Shown: positions 7,934-17,962 of the stretch, one piece after another
Position numbering within the stretch: the first letter of the stretch is position 1
Layout: each line of letters begins with the position of its first letter
Source of the DNA: Ignavibacteriota bacterium
Lineage (GTDB): Bacteria; Bacteroidota; Ignavibacteria; Ignavibacteriales; Melioribacteraceae
Reading direction: 5' to 3'
Assembly: GCA_013112585.1 (NCBI GenBank)
Contig: JABFGH010000017.1
Location: 1 to 64,000, forward strand
Length of the DNA stretch: 64,000 nucleotides
The notes under the pieces: model-generated
Told to the model about the DNA's origin: nothing
The model's database searches: none
The model's input: only the letters and a program-made list of their open reading frames with translations
Position numbers and translations under genes: made by a program

Positions 7934-9844
7934 TTACTCAAACCGTAAAATCCCATACCGCTGCGGCTGATAAAGATTACCCGACCAAACCATTTCTTTA
8001 GGATCACTCTGCTGGCGGTGTCTGCCGATGTTTATTCCCCATTCATCTCCCGGTTTGGGTCCTTTTTCTAAATCTATATCACTCCACGGAATCTGCATTT
8101 CCAAATACCATGCGTCTTCACCAATTACAATTTTGCTTTTGTATTTGCTTTCAAAATATTTATTGGGCACGTAGCGCTGAAGTGAGTTAAATCTTGTTCC
8201 AGCGCTGTTCTGGAAAAGCCGGGTGTAATGTTTTTGTGTTTGTTCAGTATCAAAAAATAATTCGAGATCATCATCGTTCCAGGTAAACGGAATTGGACCT
8301 TCAGCAGTTGAAACCAAATTTTGCGGATTCGGTTCTTCCATTTTTGCGGTTACGTATAAATAATCTTTATCGTAAAGAAATTTTATTACTGTTTGCAGTT
8401 CTACTGCTTTACCGCTGCTATAATTTAAATTTGAGATTGAATCAGCATTCAGCCAATCCGGTTCATTGAAAATACCATCAATAGTTATCTTTCCATTTTT
8501 AGGTTTTGCAACAATAACCGGCGGAACAAATAGTTCATACTCCCCTTCAAACATAACGAGTTTATCAAGTTTAATACTCGGCTGCAGTTCCTTTGCAATT
8601 TTTGATTTCTTAAGCATTTTATATTTTTGTTCCAACTCTCTGGCAACAACCCCCGACCGTAAAAGTTTTTCAGATTGAATTATTAATCCGGGCATTAAAT
8701 CAGAGGATGGTGCCTTCTCAGATTTTAAGCTGAACGATTTTACAGTTTTACCTTTTGCAGGTAAATCCAGCCACATAAAAAAAGGTTCGATATTAATTTC
8801 AGAACCGTATGGAACATCCCATGTTAATTTATACGTCCGTGCTTCATCTAATAAATTTTCAATTGGTACATCAACTGTAATATCCAGCGGTTTGCCCTCT
8901 TTCCAGTCAGGTACTTGAATTGTTTTATCAGCAATGTTGTACTTTGGTACTCTTTTTCTTTCATCCGGATTGACTGTATCGAGCGGAAGAATTGACCCGG
9001 CTTTAATTGCGGCATAGCTAACATCGCCGCCTGGTAAAACACTTACATGCATAAATGCTGAAAACTTACCTTCACGCGTACTTCGCCTTTTTACTCCGGC
9101 ACTGTTAATAATAAGGTAATTTATTCCGTCTCGTTCTTCCCACACATGTTCGTGTGTGTGTCCACCGGCAACTAACTTTGTAGGATATTTTTTTAACAGT
9201 TCATGAACAAGGTCCCAATCTTTTCGTCCTTCCGTATCTTTGCTGTACTTCCAAAGCGGGCTATGAAGAAAAACAAAAATTGATTTTTGATTAAACTCAT
9301 CCGAGCCGTAACCGCCGTTTTCAGCAGCGAATTTTTCTAAATCATTTTTCAGCCAATCGCGCTGCCATTCTGCAATTCTATCATCTTCTTCACCCCACCA
9401 TGAATTTAATACAATGCAATGTACAGAGCCTTTATCAAATGAATAGAGTAATTTTTCTTTTCCCCAAACTTCTGCATAAACTTCTTCAGCTTCATCAGTA
9501 ACAACATCATGATTGCCGGGCACAGGATAGTAAGGCATGCTTAGCGGAGCAATCTGATTTTTAAATCGCATCCATTCTCTTTGCAATTGGTTTTTATCGT
9601 GTGTATAACCGTGTATTAAATCGCCGACTTGAATTACAAAATCGGGTCGGAGCATTTCCGCTTCATGAATCATTCTTTCAAATTGGGGCGGGTTTCCGAA
9701 CTGGCTATCGCCGAATATTATAAATCTTATTTCCTCTCTTGGTGACTCAAGCCTGAGATAGCCGAAAGCTGTTTGCTGAACGAATAAAATTACAAATAAC
9801 ATTGCAGCTAAATTTAGAGCGCTGAATTTTAATTTAGTTTTCAT
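7934..9844 (-). CDS. Secreted metallophosphoesterase fused to a CBM9-like domain
   Basis: A two-part exported enzyme of 636 residues. A signal peptide covers about 1-28. Residues 38-260 form a calcineurin-like metallophosphoesterase with all metal motifs visible: GDSQ (45-48), GDLIHG (74-79), GNHD (110-113), HSP (194-196) and GGHTH (227-231). A linker domain of about 300-450 may be Ig-like. Residues about 455-636 resemble a family 9 carbohydrate-binding domain (ITIDGIFNEPDW, LYVTAKMEEP, DDDLELFFDT, WGINIGRHR). The enzyme probably hydrolyses a phosphate ester or phosphodiester outside the cytoplasm while bound to glycan; the substrate is unknown. The gene is monocistronic and ends against the right repeat cluster. 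Confidence 0.85.
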   Translation of the reverse strand: MKTKLKFSALNLAAMLFVILFVQQTAFGYLRLESPREEIRFIIFGDSQFGNPPQFERMIHEAEMLRPDFVIQVGDLIHGYTHDKNQLQREWMRFKNQIAPLSMPYYPVPGNHDVVTDEAEEVYAEVWGKEKLLYSFDKGSVHCIVLNSWWGEEDDRIAEWQRDWLKNDLEKFAAENGGYGSDEFNQKSIFVFLHSPLWKYSKDTEGRKDWDLVHELLKKYPTKLVAGGHTHEHVWEERDGINYLIINSAGVKRRSTREGKFSAFMHVSVLPGGDVSYAAIKAGSILPLDTVNPDERKRVPKYNIADKTIQVPDWKEGKPLDITVDVPIENLLDEARTYKLTWDVPYGSEINIEPFFMWLDLPAKGKTVKSFSLKSEKAPSSDLMPGLIIQSEKLLRSGVVARELEQKYKMLKKSKIAKELQPSIKLDKLVMFEGEYELFVPPVIVAKPKNGKITIDGIFNEPDWLNADSISNLNYSSGKAVELQTVIKFLYDKDYLYVTAKMEEPNPQNLVSTAEGPIPFTWNDDDLELFFDTEQTQKHYTRLFQNSAGTRFNSLQRYVPNKYFESKYKSKIVIGEDAWYLEMQIPWSDIDLEKGPKPGDEWGINIGRHRQQSDPKEMVWSGNLYQPQRYGILRFE

Positions 9845-10163
9845 TGTAAATACTTTTTTAGGTTTGTAAAAATTGTAACTAATATTTTTATTAACTCAAT
9901 TGAAAAATAACAAATAAATTACAATTGAATAAATTAGTTAGAATTAAAGAAAATTGATAGAGATGAACATGCAAAGAGGGGGTTTTTGTTGAATAAAATT
10001 AGAAAGAACGAAAATGAAAATTTATATTATCAGCCGGCTGCAACAGTCTTCAAGTCCTATTTTTACCTGTAATAATTGCCGATATTGTGATTTTGAGCAC
10101 ACTGGGATTATGCTTGTTTGAGAGGGGAAATAATAATATTTAATACTGCCGGAACTTACAAAA
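9845..10163. other. Intergenic region, nothing identified
   Basis: About 320 bases upstream of the metallophosphoesterase gene. It contains only short frames of under 30 codons and no strong palindrome. Confidence 0.5.
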
Positions 10164-10358
10164 CTAATTTATATTTTGAATTTCGTAGAGTTTACTCAAA
10201 TTCTGACTGTTTGTAAATTTTATATAATAACTTGTGTCGGAGTTTTGGGTTTGTTCAACAACCTCCACTTTATAACCAAGTGCCCGGTGTTTTTCAATAA
10301 GTAAAGTAAAATATTGGTTTGCAATCGATTTAGCTTTCTGTAGGTTTAAATTACTCAA
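10164..10358 (-). CDS. Small hypothetical protein, probable TTG start
   Basis: A 64-residue helical-then-strand protein with no recognised family and no signal peptide or membrane span. An ATG exists at 10373 but has no ribosome site. A good GGAG lies just inside that longer frame, six bases before a TTG at 10358, so I choose the TTG. Sequence features: LQKAKSIANQYFTLLIEK then YKVEVVEQ and SYYIKFTNS. It lies 94 bases after the lipoprotein gene on the same strand, so the two may be co-transcribed. The size and lack of family make it tentative. Confidence 0.45.
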   Translation of the reverse strand: MSNLNLQKAKSIANQYFTLLIEKHRALGYKVEVVEQTQNSDTSYYIKFTNSQNLSKLYEIQNIN

Positions 10359-10452
10359 GTGTTTCTCCTGCATTCATTCTACAGCTCAGTTAGTTAATTT
10401 TAATTTAGAATAATTTTTAAATAAAGTTTTGATTCAGATCAATTCTTAAAAA

Positions 10453-10827
10453 TTATTCTTTTGTGTAGGTAACGCTGCCCAGCTTAAATGAAGGGCGTGC
10501 GCTGTGTGCCTTATACCGTGTTGTTGCAAATTTGCGTGTCTGACCCGGTTTTAAAAATTTAATTTTTGCAGTAACTTTATCACGTGGAAACTTATAAGTA
10601 ATCACAATATCCCTCATAGTTTTTTCTGAGATATTTGTAATTTCACCGTGAACGCTTGCCTCAGTTATTTTTCCGCCCATTTGCGCCTTGTTTACATCAA
10701 AACTGGTACTTTTTGTTAAACTTAAACTTTCCTTCTTCACTTCGTAATCAACTTTTTTGAAGTAACCGCATGAAGCCGTTAATAGAAGAAAGGTTAATAG
10801 TAAAATCAATTGCTTTGCTTTCGTCAT
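10453..10827 (-). CDS. Small lipoprotein, FxLYD-like
   Basis: About 124 residues with a lipoprotein signal and lipobox LTASC (Cys 20 counted from ATG 10827). After lipidation it would sit in the inner or outer membrane facing the periplasm. The mature part has a single beta-sandwich look (VHGEITNISEKTMRDIVITYKF, then LKPGQTRKFATT), similar to FxLYD-type domains in secreted proteins. An upstream TTG at 10854 would add nine residues but has no ribosome site. The function is unknown. Confidence 0.65.
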   Translation of the reverse strand: MTKAKQLILLLTFLLLTASCGYFKKVDYEVKKESLSLTKSTSFDVNKAQMGGKITEASVHGEITNISEKTMRDIVITYKFPRDKVTAKIKFLKPGQTRKFATTRYKAHSARPSFKLGSVTYTKE

Positions 10828-11045
10828 CTCTTTTAGTCCGTATAATATTTTCAAAGGGTAAAATTTCGGCTATCATCAAAATGTTGCAAATTTAGTACCA
10901 TATCTGCATTAACAATTTTTAACAGAAATTTCTGTAACATTTAATCGGATATTTCGTCTATAATTTTAGAAGCACAAAAAAAGGTTACAACTTTTTAATA
11001 AATGACGAGTCTAATTAATTAAAATCATAAAATCCGGGGGGATGT

Positions 11046-11477
11046 ATGAAAACCAAATCATATTTAATATTTGCATTTCTATTTTCACTTTCAATTTTAT
11101 CAGCCAAAACACCTTTAACCGATGAAGCAAAATCTATAGCTGAATTAAATTATTTAGCCGGGTTGGAATCGGATAATGAAGGATTACGCGGAAGTTCGGC
11201 TTATTTTTTAGGTGAGATTAATTCTTCTAAAGCAGTAATTCCTTTAATGCGGCTTTTAAGAAATGACGAGAGCGAGTGTGTACGAACAGTGGCGGCTCTT
11301 TCGTTAATAAAATTAAAAGATGCACGCGGCGTATATTTAGTAAAAAAGGCTATTGAGTTTAATGACTCAGAAAAAGTGCGTGATAGATGCGAAAGGTTTT
11401 ATGCCGCTTTTTTACTGGATGAAAGAGCTAAAAAAATTGAATCGGACATCGAACAATTTGCCGGAGTTTTCAAATAA
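11046..11477 (+). CDS. Exported HEAT-repeat protein
   Basis: 143 residues with a signal peptide at 1-20 (MKTKSYLIFAFLFSLSILSA). HEAT-like helical pairs occupy about 30-130, seen in NEGLRGSSAYFLGEINSSKA, VIPLMRLLRNDESECVRTVA and SLIKLKDARGVYLVKKAI. A purine-rich GGGGGGATGT stands before the ATG. HEAT repeats usually bind other proteins, and no enzymatic motif is present. It is a single plus-strand gene between two minus-strand runs, so it has its own promoter. The partner is unknown. Confidence 0.75.
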   Translation: MKTKSYLIFAFLFSLSILSAKTPLTDEAKSIAELNYLAGLESDNEGLRGSSAYFLGEINSSKAVIPLMRLLRNDESECVRTVAALSLIKLKDARGVYLVKKAIEFNDSEKVRDRCERFYAAFLLDERAKKIESDIEQFAGVFK

Positions 11478-11541
11478 TCAAACTCTTAGAATGTTTACTA
11501 AGCGGAGTAAATTATCAAAAAGGTGAAATATCTTTAGAAAT

Positions 11542-11907
11542 TTAGTTTGCTTCGCTTCCGAATGGTTGAATTAACAGTTCAAAGTGTTCGAGCAGTTTTT
11601 TTATATCGCTATCAATCCATGCTTCATCTTTTTCAGTTAAATCAATATCTACAACTTTTAGTATTTCGTAACGAATTTGAATTGTAATTACATTTCCCTT
11701 TGTAAACAATTTAGATTTGCGGGTGACCGTAGTTTTTGAGACAGTTCCTAAAACATTCGTATAGAAATTTTTATCCTCAAATATTGGACTATCGGCAATA
11801 ATTGATTGAAGATGTTCTGCGTTCACTTCCTCTTCCATATCATAAATAGCAGTGCAGTATTTTACCATATCCTGCAAACTTCCGCTTACAACAACTTTCT
11901 TTTTCAT
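11542..11907 (-). CDS. Hypothetical cytoplasmic protein
   Basis: 121 residues with no signal peptide and no recognised family. It begins MKKKVVVSGSLQDMVKYC and has a beta stretch (VTRKSKLFTKGNVITIQIRYEI) followed by an acidic helix (DEAWIDSDIKKLLEHFELL). It starts only 12 bases after the RDD gene on the same strand, so the two are almost certainly co-transcribed and may work together at the membrane. This is the last gene of the run. Confidence 0.6.
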   Translation of the reverse strand: MKKKVVVSGSLQDMVKYCTAIYDMEEEVNAEHLQSIIADSPIFEDKNFYTNVLGTVSKTTVTRKSKLFTKGNVITIQIRYEILKVVDIDLTEKDEAWIDSDIKKLLEHFELLIQPFGSEAN

Positions 11908-11919
11908 TTATTTTCATCC

Positions 11920-12498
11920 TTAAAATGGTTCATCATAGTTTTTGTTTTTTACATTTTCTGAATGTAAAAATAATTCCGATTTGTTTACTACTAAACAGCC
12001 GGCAATCATATCATGCAGAGCCTGTTTCTTTTCAGTAAATGCTGCAATTATATAGCCTATATTAAGTATAAATCCTGAAATAAATTTACTAAAAAATCTT
12101 CCCGATGCTTTTGCAAAAGTAATTCTTTTACCGTAAAGGTCTGTTACCATAATTCCAATTATCATTTTGCCAAGCGTGGCTTGCTTTTTAGAGGATTCCA
12201 TTAATGCAAAATAGAGCCACTTAATAATTATTGTGAGCAGAAAAATAACACCGATAAAAAATAAGAACATAAAAGCAGCAGCAGCCTCTAATCCCCCTTC
12301 AACTGATTGAAAGCTTGAGAGTGTATAATCGTACTCATTAAAGTTCTTAAATAAATCTTTAGGAATTGTTCCGGCAGCAAACATTATAAAGAATGGGAAG
12401 AAGAGAATAGATATGATTCCGCTTATAATAATTTGGTCGAGAAGGTAAGCTAACAGCCGCTTCCAAAACCCTGCGTAGATATTTTTATAATACTCCAT
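11920..12498 (-). CDS. RDD family membrane protein
   Basis: 192 residues from ATG 12498, chosen because AAGG lies six bases upstream; a GTG one codon earlier is less likely. The family hallmarks are GFWKRLLAYLLDQIII near the N-terminus, then spans at about 23-50 and 75-100, then the conserved KQATLGKMIIGIMVTD and a final HDMIAG. RDD proteins are small integral membrane proteins, some linked to ion or cation transport, though the role of this one is not known. It lies 62 bases after the metallo-hydrolase gene and 12 before the next hypothetical gene, in one direction. Confidence 0.85.
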   Translation of the reverse strand: MEYYKNIYAGFWKRLLAYLLDQIIISGIISILFFPFFIMFAAGTIPKDLFKNFNEYDYTLSSFQSVEGGLEAAAAFMFLFFIGVIFLLTIIIKWLYFALMESSKKQATLGKMIIGIMVTDLYGKRITFAKASGRFFSKFISGFILNIGYIIAAFTEKKQALHDMIAGCLVVNKSELFLHSENVKNKNYDEPF

Positions 12499-12563
12499 CA
12501 CTTGCCTTTAATTTATTCAAATTAAAAATAGCTCTTTCTATATCTAAAGTCATACTGCTTATT

Positions 12564-13934
12564 TTATTCTGAAATAATTATTGTCTTTTCTGTTTCACAT
12601 GAATGAAGTTTAACGCCATCAAATAGTTTTAAAATTTTATAACCTAAACTGCTGATTGCCTGCTCATCTCCATGTACAAGAATCACTCTTGCAGGATTTA
12701 ATTTATAAACCATTTCTAAAAGTTCTTCTTTTGTAGAATGAGACGGGAAGTTGAATTTTTCAATAGTGCATTTGATTTCAAATGGTTTTTCATGTTCAGC
12801 AAGTTTTATTTTATCTCCCTTTTTCGCCTTTAGCAAAACTGCACCGGGGGAATCGGGATCGATATAACCAACAATAAAAATTGAACTTTTATCGTTCTTC
12901 AAAAAATCTCTTACCATTTTATATGAAAAAGTTCGTTCATCAAGCATTCCGCCCGGAGCTAAAACAATTCCGTTATTTTTAAAAAAATCATTTTTATTTG
13001 TTATGCCATAAATATTTACTTGTTCAATTTTCCTTAAGTCTAAATTTTTCAAGTTCCTTTCAACCAGATATTTGTTATCATCATACACATTTGCAATTCT
13101 ATTTGCTATTCCACCGGAATAAATAATTGGATTAAGCAGTTTACCCTTTTCAATAAAATGGTTAATACCTGCAAGCATTTCCTGAGTTTTACCCAAAGCA
13201 AAAATTGGAATTAATATTGAGCCTCCCCCTTCCAATATTCTATTTGCTTTTTTAGAAAACTTTTCAAATTCATCAAACCATGTCTTCGAGTTTTTTTGAT
13301 CGGCAGCACCGTAAGTTGATTCCATAATTAATGCAGTTACCCGCTGCTTTGGATAGTTAGCACCGTTCAATATTATCTGCTTACTTTTTCTCGTATCGCC
13401 GGTGTAAAATATTCTTTCATGTTCATATTCAAAAAGTATCCCCGCTGAGCCAAGTATATGCCCGGCATCATAAAATGTAGTGTGGATAGCAGAGTTCCCT
13501 CGATGAAGTATACCGGATATTTCAAAAGTTTCATTATAAGAATAATTAAAAATTGTTTTGGTTAGCAGATCAATTTCTTCATGTGTATATGGTTCAATAC
13601 CCGGTTCATCATTTAGGGTCTCACGTAAAATGTTTGCGCTATTGTGTAATGTTATTCCGGCTATCTGTTTAGTTTGTGTTGTCATTAAAATTTTAACATG
13701 CGGAAATAATTTTATCAAATAAGGTAGTGAGCCGATGTGATCGGAGTGTGCATGAGAGATGATAACATAATCAAGTGGTTTATCATTTAAGTAATCAAAA
13801 TTCGGCAATGCTTTAAGACCTTTATTTCTAGGGTGCATGCCGCAATCGATCAATATTCCTGTTTCATCAATATTTAAGTAATAAGCATTTGCCCCAATTT
13901 CGTTGGCTCCGCCGAGCGGTGTAAAAGTGATCAT
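12564..13934 (-). CDS. MBL-fold beta-CASP metallo-hydrolase (RNA-processing type)
   Basis: 456 residues. The zinc motif HAHSDH is at 61-66, with further metal ligands in DAGHILGSAG and FYTGDTR. The beta-CASP insertion follows (EFEKFSKKANRILEGGGSILIPIFALGKTQEML), and the end carries FPSHSTKEELLE and VILVHGD. Family members act as RNA exo- or endonucleases, like CPSF73 and RNase J relatives, so an RNA-processing role is likely; a DNA target is less so. No C-terminal KH domain is seen. It sits 49 bases after yihY in a minus-strand run, and no clear ribosome site is visible at its ATG. Confidence 0.88.
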   Translation of the reverse strand: MITFTPLGGANEIGANAYYLNIDETGILIDCGMHPRNKGLKALPNFDYLNDKPLDYVIISHAHSDHIGSLPYLIKLFPHVKILMTTQTKQIAGITLHNSANILRETLNDEPGIEPYTHEEIDLLTKTIFNYSYNETFEISGILHRGNSAIHTTFYDAGHILGSAGILFEYEHERIFYTGDTRKSKQIILNGANYPKQRVTALIMESTYGAADQKNSKTWFDEFEKFSKKANRILEGGGSILIPIFALGKTQEMLAGINHFIEKGKLLNPIIYSGGIANRIANVYDDNKYLVERNLKNLDLRKIEQVNIYGITNKNDFFKNNGIVLAPGGMLDERTFSYKMVRDFLKNDKSSIFIVGYIDPDSPGAVLLKAKKGDKIKLAEHEKPFEIKCTIEKFNFPSHSTKEELLEMVYKLNPARVILVHGDEQAISSLGYKILKLFDGVKLHSCETEKTIIISE

Positions 13935-13983
13935 AAATTATTTGAAGTGAATTAAAAAATTGAATGAATAGAAAATAAATATA

Positions 13984-14919
13984 TTATCTTGATTTTTCTG
14001 CGGCTCTAAGCATTCGTCTTTCACGAAAAAGCTGACCGATTTCCGCTCCGATAATAAATAGTATTGAAGAATAAAAAATCCAGAACATTACAACAATTAT
14101 TAAAACAAATGCGCCGTAAACTTTGTTGAGTACTAAAAAATTTCTTACGTAATATCCAAAAATACTTCTCGCTGCTTCCCATAATACCGTTGCCCAAAAC
14201 GCACTTACTATCGGAACTTTTCTGCCTAATTTTTCGTACGGAATTAAATAATAAAAAACTAGGAAGAGTAAAAAAATAATAATTGGCGATAAAATTGAAA
14301 ACAGAGTATCTGCCAATCCGCTTATTTGAAAAACTTTAAGTACCTCAATTTCATCGGCAGCGCTTATAATTATATTGGAAATAGGTAATATAAATGTTGA
14401 AAGAAGAATAAATATTATGAGCAGCAATACCATTCCGAAATCTCTTAACAGACCAATCCAAGCACTTTTTTCTTCACTTACTCCAAATGTTTTATTAAGC
14501 ACTGTCCGCATTGTACTAAACAGCCATGTAGATGTGAATAACAAACCAAATGCTCCCAAATAACCTGCAAGCGTTTTAAATTCAATTACCTCCGGGATGC
14601 GGGAAAGGATAAACTTTTTAGTATAGGCGGCAAATTGGGGATAAGGAATTAGTGTGTCGATTAATTTATTGACCTGATCTTCAACATTCCCCGGTTCAAT
14701 AATATTACCAAGAACGGCAAACATCATAAGCACCATGGGAATCATGCTAAGTACAAGCGAAAAGGCAATAGCAGCAGCGCTTAAAAACACATGGTTTTTA
14801 TCTATTCTCTGCGCCATTCCAATAAAGTAATGATCAAAAAAACCAAATACTCTTTTCAGAACTGATACAGGAAAAAATTTAGTCACCCATCTAAAAAACT
14901 TAAATTTATATTTCGACAT
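13984..14919 (-). CDS. YihY/BrkB family integral membrane protein
   Basis: 311 residues with six membrane segments and the family signatures [20 protein letters not shown] (about 46-65), [20 protein letters not shown] and [21 protein letters not shown], ending in [15 protein letters not shown]. The family was once called RNase BN by mistake. Its members are inner-membrane proteins proposed as transporters or envelope factors. The start ATG lies inside the end of purL (14-base overlap, GAGAAG before the ATG), so translation is coupled to purL. Confidence 0.88.
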   Translation of the reverse strand: MSKYKFKFFRWVTKFFPVSVLKRVFGFFDHYFIGMAQRIDKNHVFLSAAAIAFSLVLSMIPMVLMMFAVLGNIIEPGNVEDQVNKLIDTLIPYPQFAAYTKKFILSRIPEVIEFKTLAGYLGAFGLLFTSTWLFSTMRTVLNKTFGVSEEKSAWIGLLRDFGMVLLLIIFILLSTFILPISNIIISAADEIEVLKVFQISGLADTLFSILSPIIIFLLFLVFYYLIPYEKLGRKVPIVSAFWATVLWEAARSIFGYYVRNFLVLNKVYGAFVLIIVVMFWIFYSSILFIIGAEIGQLFRERRMLRAAEKSR

Positions 14920-17134
14920 TCATCTTCTCTGCAATTGAATTATAGTAAAGCGCTGCTAACTTATTCAAAGCAAACTCAAATTTTTCATTAACCTTCAAAC
15001 TGCTACCGCCGGTTTTACCTATAAAATAGAATGGTGTTGAACTTTCTCCGGCAGCCTTTTCAAACTTTTCTTTATCCTCTTTAGCAACACTTACCACAAC
15101 ACGCGATTGTGATTCAGAAAAAAGTGAAAAGTCTTCCCTGCTTTTGATTGGAATATTTACATCGGCACCGATAGGATTATTTTCATTGATAATGCAGCAT
15201 TCAGCTAACGCAGTTAAAATACCCCCTTCCGAAATATCATGAGCAGACTTAATCATACCCTTTTGAATTGAGCTTAGCAGAAATGATTGAAGTTCTTTTT
15301 CAGTTTGTAAATTAATTTTAGGGGCATCTCCGCTAACGATATTATTACACACGTTTAAATATTCACTGCCGCCAAGTTCTTCAAAATCATCGCCCAGCAC
15401 ATAAATTAAATCATCTTCATTTTTGAAGTATGAAGTAGTAACATGATCAATATTTTCTATAAGACCCACCATGCCTATAACAGGCGTCGGATAAACAGCT
15501 GCATCCGGACTTTCGTTGTAAAAGCTGACATTTCCGCCCGTGACGGGAGTATCAAAAAAGCGGCATGCTTCACCCATTCCCTCAATCGCTTCCTTGAATA
15601 CCCAATAAACTTCGGGCTTGTAGGGGTTACCGAAATTCAGACAATTGGTAATTGCAAGCGGTTCACCTCCGGAGCAGACGATATTTCTTGCGGATTCTGC
15701 AACCGCAATTTTTGTTCCTTCCTTTGGATTTAAGTAAACATAACGTGCATTGCAGTCTGTATTTGCGGCAAGAGCTTTGTTGGTTCCCTTCAAGTATATT
15801 ACTGATGAATCACAACCGGGACCGACAATTGTATTTGTTCTGACCATTGAATCGTACTGCTCGTAAACCCATTTTTTTGAAACTATATTCGGCGATGAAA
15901 AAACTTTCTCAAATGCATCTTCAATCGAAATGGGCTCTTTGATGGAATTAAAATTAAAATCTCTCAATTCATTTATGTAATCGGGGAATTTAGTTTCTCT
16001 GTAATAAACAGGTGCGCCACCGCCGAGTACTAAATCATCAGCCGGCAGTTCTGCTTTAACTTCACCATCATATTTTAATTTGATAATGCCATCACTTGTA
16101 ACTTTACCAATTGTTTCACAATGTAGATCCCACTTATCAAAAGTCTCAATAATTTTTTCTTCACATCCCGGTTTTGCAACAACAAGCATACGTTCTTGAC
16201 TCTCGGACAACATTATTTCGTAAGCCGTCATTCCCTTTTCTCTAAGCGGCACTTTATTTAAGTTAATGTCCATACCGGATTTACCCTTAGCACTCATTTC
16301 GGAAGTTGAACAAGAGATACCTGCAGCTCCCATATCTTGTATTCCAATAATCCAATCATTTTTAATAATTTCAAGCGAGGCTTCCAATAGTAGTTTTTCA
16401 GTAAACGGATCACCAACTTGAACAGAGGGGCGCTTTGCTTCAGACTTTTCAGAGATTTCTTCCGATGCAAATGTAGCTCCGTGAATGCCGTCGCGCCCGG
16501 TAGAAGAACCCACAATCATTACAGGGCTGCCTACTCCTTCAGCGGTTGCAGTGGCTGTTTCGCCAACCTTAACTATACCAACTGCCATTGCGTTTACAAG
16601 CGGATTCCCTTTATATGATTTATCGAAATATATTTCGCCGCCCACAGTAGGAACCCCAAAACAATTTCCATAATCACCAATACCTTTAACAACTCCTTCA
16701 AATAAAAATCTTGTTCTAGGGTCATCAAGTGAACCAAAACGCAAAGAGTTTAATGCGGCAATCGGGCGGGCTCCCATTGTAAAAATATCTCTTAAAATTC
16801 CTCCAACTCCCGTTGCAGCTCCTTGGTAAGGTTCCACTGCAGAAGGATGATTATGACTTTCAATTTTAAATGCCACGGCTAATCCATCACCAATATCAAC
16901 AAGTCCTGCATTTTCTTCCCCGGCACCGACTAATAATTTTTTACCTTCACGGGGTAAAGTTTTTAATAATGCAATTGAGTTTTTATAACTGCAGTGCTCA
17001 CTCCACATTACACTAAATACTCCCAATTCAGTGTAGTTAGGCACTCTTCCTAATATCTCATTTATTCTACTGAATTCATCTTCAGTCAGCCCATGCTCAA
17101 GTGCTAATTCTAAATTCACTACAGGTTCGTTCAT
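14906..17134 (-). CDS. purL: Phosphoribosylformylglycinamidine synthase, PurL subunit
   Basis: The ATP-dependent step of purine synthesis that turns FGAR into FGAM, using ammonia supplied by PurQ with PurS. I start at ATG 17134 (742 residues); the longer frame begins with a TTG and adds 18 residues that match nothing. Recognisable blocks: [31 protein letters not shown] with the catalytic histidine, [32 protein letters not shown], and the second half-domain with [14 protein letters not shown] and [14 protein letters not shown]. The length fits the small three-subunit type. purS and purQ are not in the window. It is followed with overlap by yihY. Confidence 0.96.
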   Translation of the reverse strand: MNEPVVNLELALEHGLTEDEFSRINEILGRVPNYTELGVFSVMWSEHCSYKNSIALLKTLPREGKKLLVGAGEENAGLVDIGDGLAVAFKIESHNHPSAVEPYQGAATGVGGILRDIFTMGARPIAALNSLRFGSLDDPRTRFLFEGVVKGIGDYGNCFGVPTVGGEIYFDKSYKGNPLVNAMAVGIVKVGETATATAEGVGSPVMIVGSSTGRDGIHGATFASEEISEKSEAKRPSVQVGDPFTEKLLLEASLEIIKNDWIIGIQDMGAAGISCSTSEMSAKGKSGMDINLNKVPLREKGMTAYEIMLSESQERMLVVAKPGCEEKIIETFDKWDLHCETIGKVTSDGIIKLKYDGEVKAELPADDLVLGGGAPVYYRETKFPDYINELRDFNFNSIKEPISIEDAFEKVFSSPNIVSKKWVYEQYDSMVRTNTIVGPGCDSSVIYLKGTNKALAANTDCNARYVYLNPKEGTKIAVAESARNIVCSGGEPLAITNCLNFGNPYKPEVYWVFKEAIEGMGEACRFFDTPVTGGNVSFYNESPDAAVYPTPVIGMVGLIENIDHVTTSYFKNEDDLIYVLGDDFEELGGSEYLNVCNNIVSGDAPKINLQTEKELQSFLLSSIQKGMIKSAHDISEGGILTALAECCIINENNPIGADVNIPIKSREDFSLFSESQSRVVVSVAKEDKEKFEKAAGESSTPFYFIGKTGGSSLKVNEKFEFALNKLAALYYNSIAEKMNVEI

Positions 17135-17250
17135 ATTTTCGCTTCTAATTAAATTTGTTAAATCTATTATTTTTTCATTAAGTAACAACTAAATGTCTTA
17201 GCTGATAAATATATTTTGAAAATGTATATACTTCCTATCGGGATTGCAGA

Positions 17251-17832
17251 TCAGCCGTAAAGATTTTGTTCAACCAGCTCGCAGATAATGTGGGCAACGG
17301 TTATATGTCCCTCTTGAATTCGCTGAACATTATTGCTTGGCATAATTAAGGGTAAGTCTGCTAAGTTCTTTAGTTTTCCTCCGCTGCCGCCTAAAAACCC
17401 AATTACTTTCATATTTTTTGATTTAGCTTTTTCTACTGCTTTTACAACATTTGGTGAATTTCCGCTGGTTGATATTGCAATTAAAATATCACCTTCATTG
17501 CCCAGTCCTTCTACATTACGGGCAAAAACATTATCAAATCCAATATCATTTCCGCCTGCTGTTAAGTTCGATGAATCTGTTGTTAAGGCTATAGCCGGTA
17601 TTGCAGGTCTTTGCACATCATGGCTTAATCTAATCATAAATTCAGCCGCAATATGCTGGCAGTCAGCCGCGCTGCCGCCGTTACCGCACAGTAAAAGTTT
17701 TTTCCCGCCGCTAAAAGCTTCTGAAAGTAATTTAACAGCTTCAATAATTCCAGCCGAGCACTCTGTTTCTATTTTAATTTTGGTTTCTGAGCTTTCTATC
17801 AAAGATTCATGAATAAATTTCTGTTGATCCAA
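17251..17832 (-). CDS. gmhA: Phosphoheptose isomerase
   Basis: Converts sedoheptulose 7-phosphate to heptose 7-phosphate, the first step of ADP-heptose synthesis for the LPS core. 193 residues with a SIS fold: CGNGGSAADCQH (49-60) and AISTSGNSPNVV (119-130). Zinc ligands match the known enzyme: His60, Glu64, Gln173 and His181. The start is TTG at 17832, because GGAG lies exactly six bases before it and no better start exists. It is 116 bases upstream of purL on the same strand. Presence implies an LPS-type outer membrane with heptose. Confidence 0.94.
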   Translation of the reverse strand: MDQQKFIHESLIESSETKIKIETECSAGIIEAVKLLSEAFSGGKKLLLCGNGGSAADCQHIAAEFMIRLSHDVQRPAIPAIALTTDSSNLTAGGNDIGFDNVFARNVEGLGNEGDILIAISTSGNSPNVVKAVEKAKSKNMKVIGFLGGSGGKLKNLADLPLIMPSNNVQRIQEGHITVAHIICELVEQNLYG

Positions 17833-17907
17833 ATTTTACTCCAAAAAAATTTTTACTTCATTAAAGTTCAAAAATAACAAAGTAAAATTAACTTTCATAA
17901 GTTTAAA

Positions 17908-17935
17908 ATAAAAAAGCCGGACGGGGAGTCCGGCT
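17908..17935 (-). terminator. Intrinsic terminator after the Ig-like lipoprotein gene
   Basis: AGCCGGAC and GTCCGGCT form a perfect 8-bp GC-rich stem with a 5-base loop (17915-17935). On the minus strand it is followed by a T-run. It lies 28 bases past the stop of the gene at 17963 and before gmhA, so gmhA needs its own promoter in the remaining 75 bases. Confidence 0.9.
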
Positions 17936-17962
17936 ATAACCAGCAAGGGTAGCACTATTATA

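Noticed and set aside
10164-10827. Toxin-antitoxin pair
   Set aside because: The larger partner has a clear lipobox, so it is exported, and the small one has no toxin or antitoxin motif.
17333-17812. 159-codon frame opposite gmhA
   Set aside because: It is a shadow of a strongly supported gene on the other strand, with no ribosome site.
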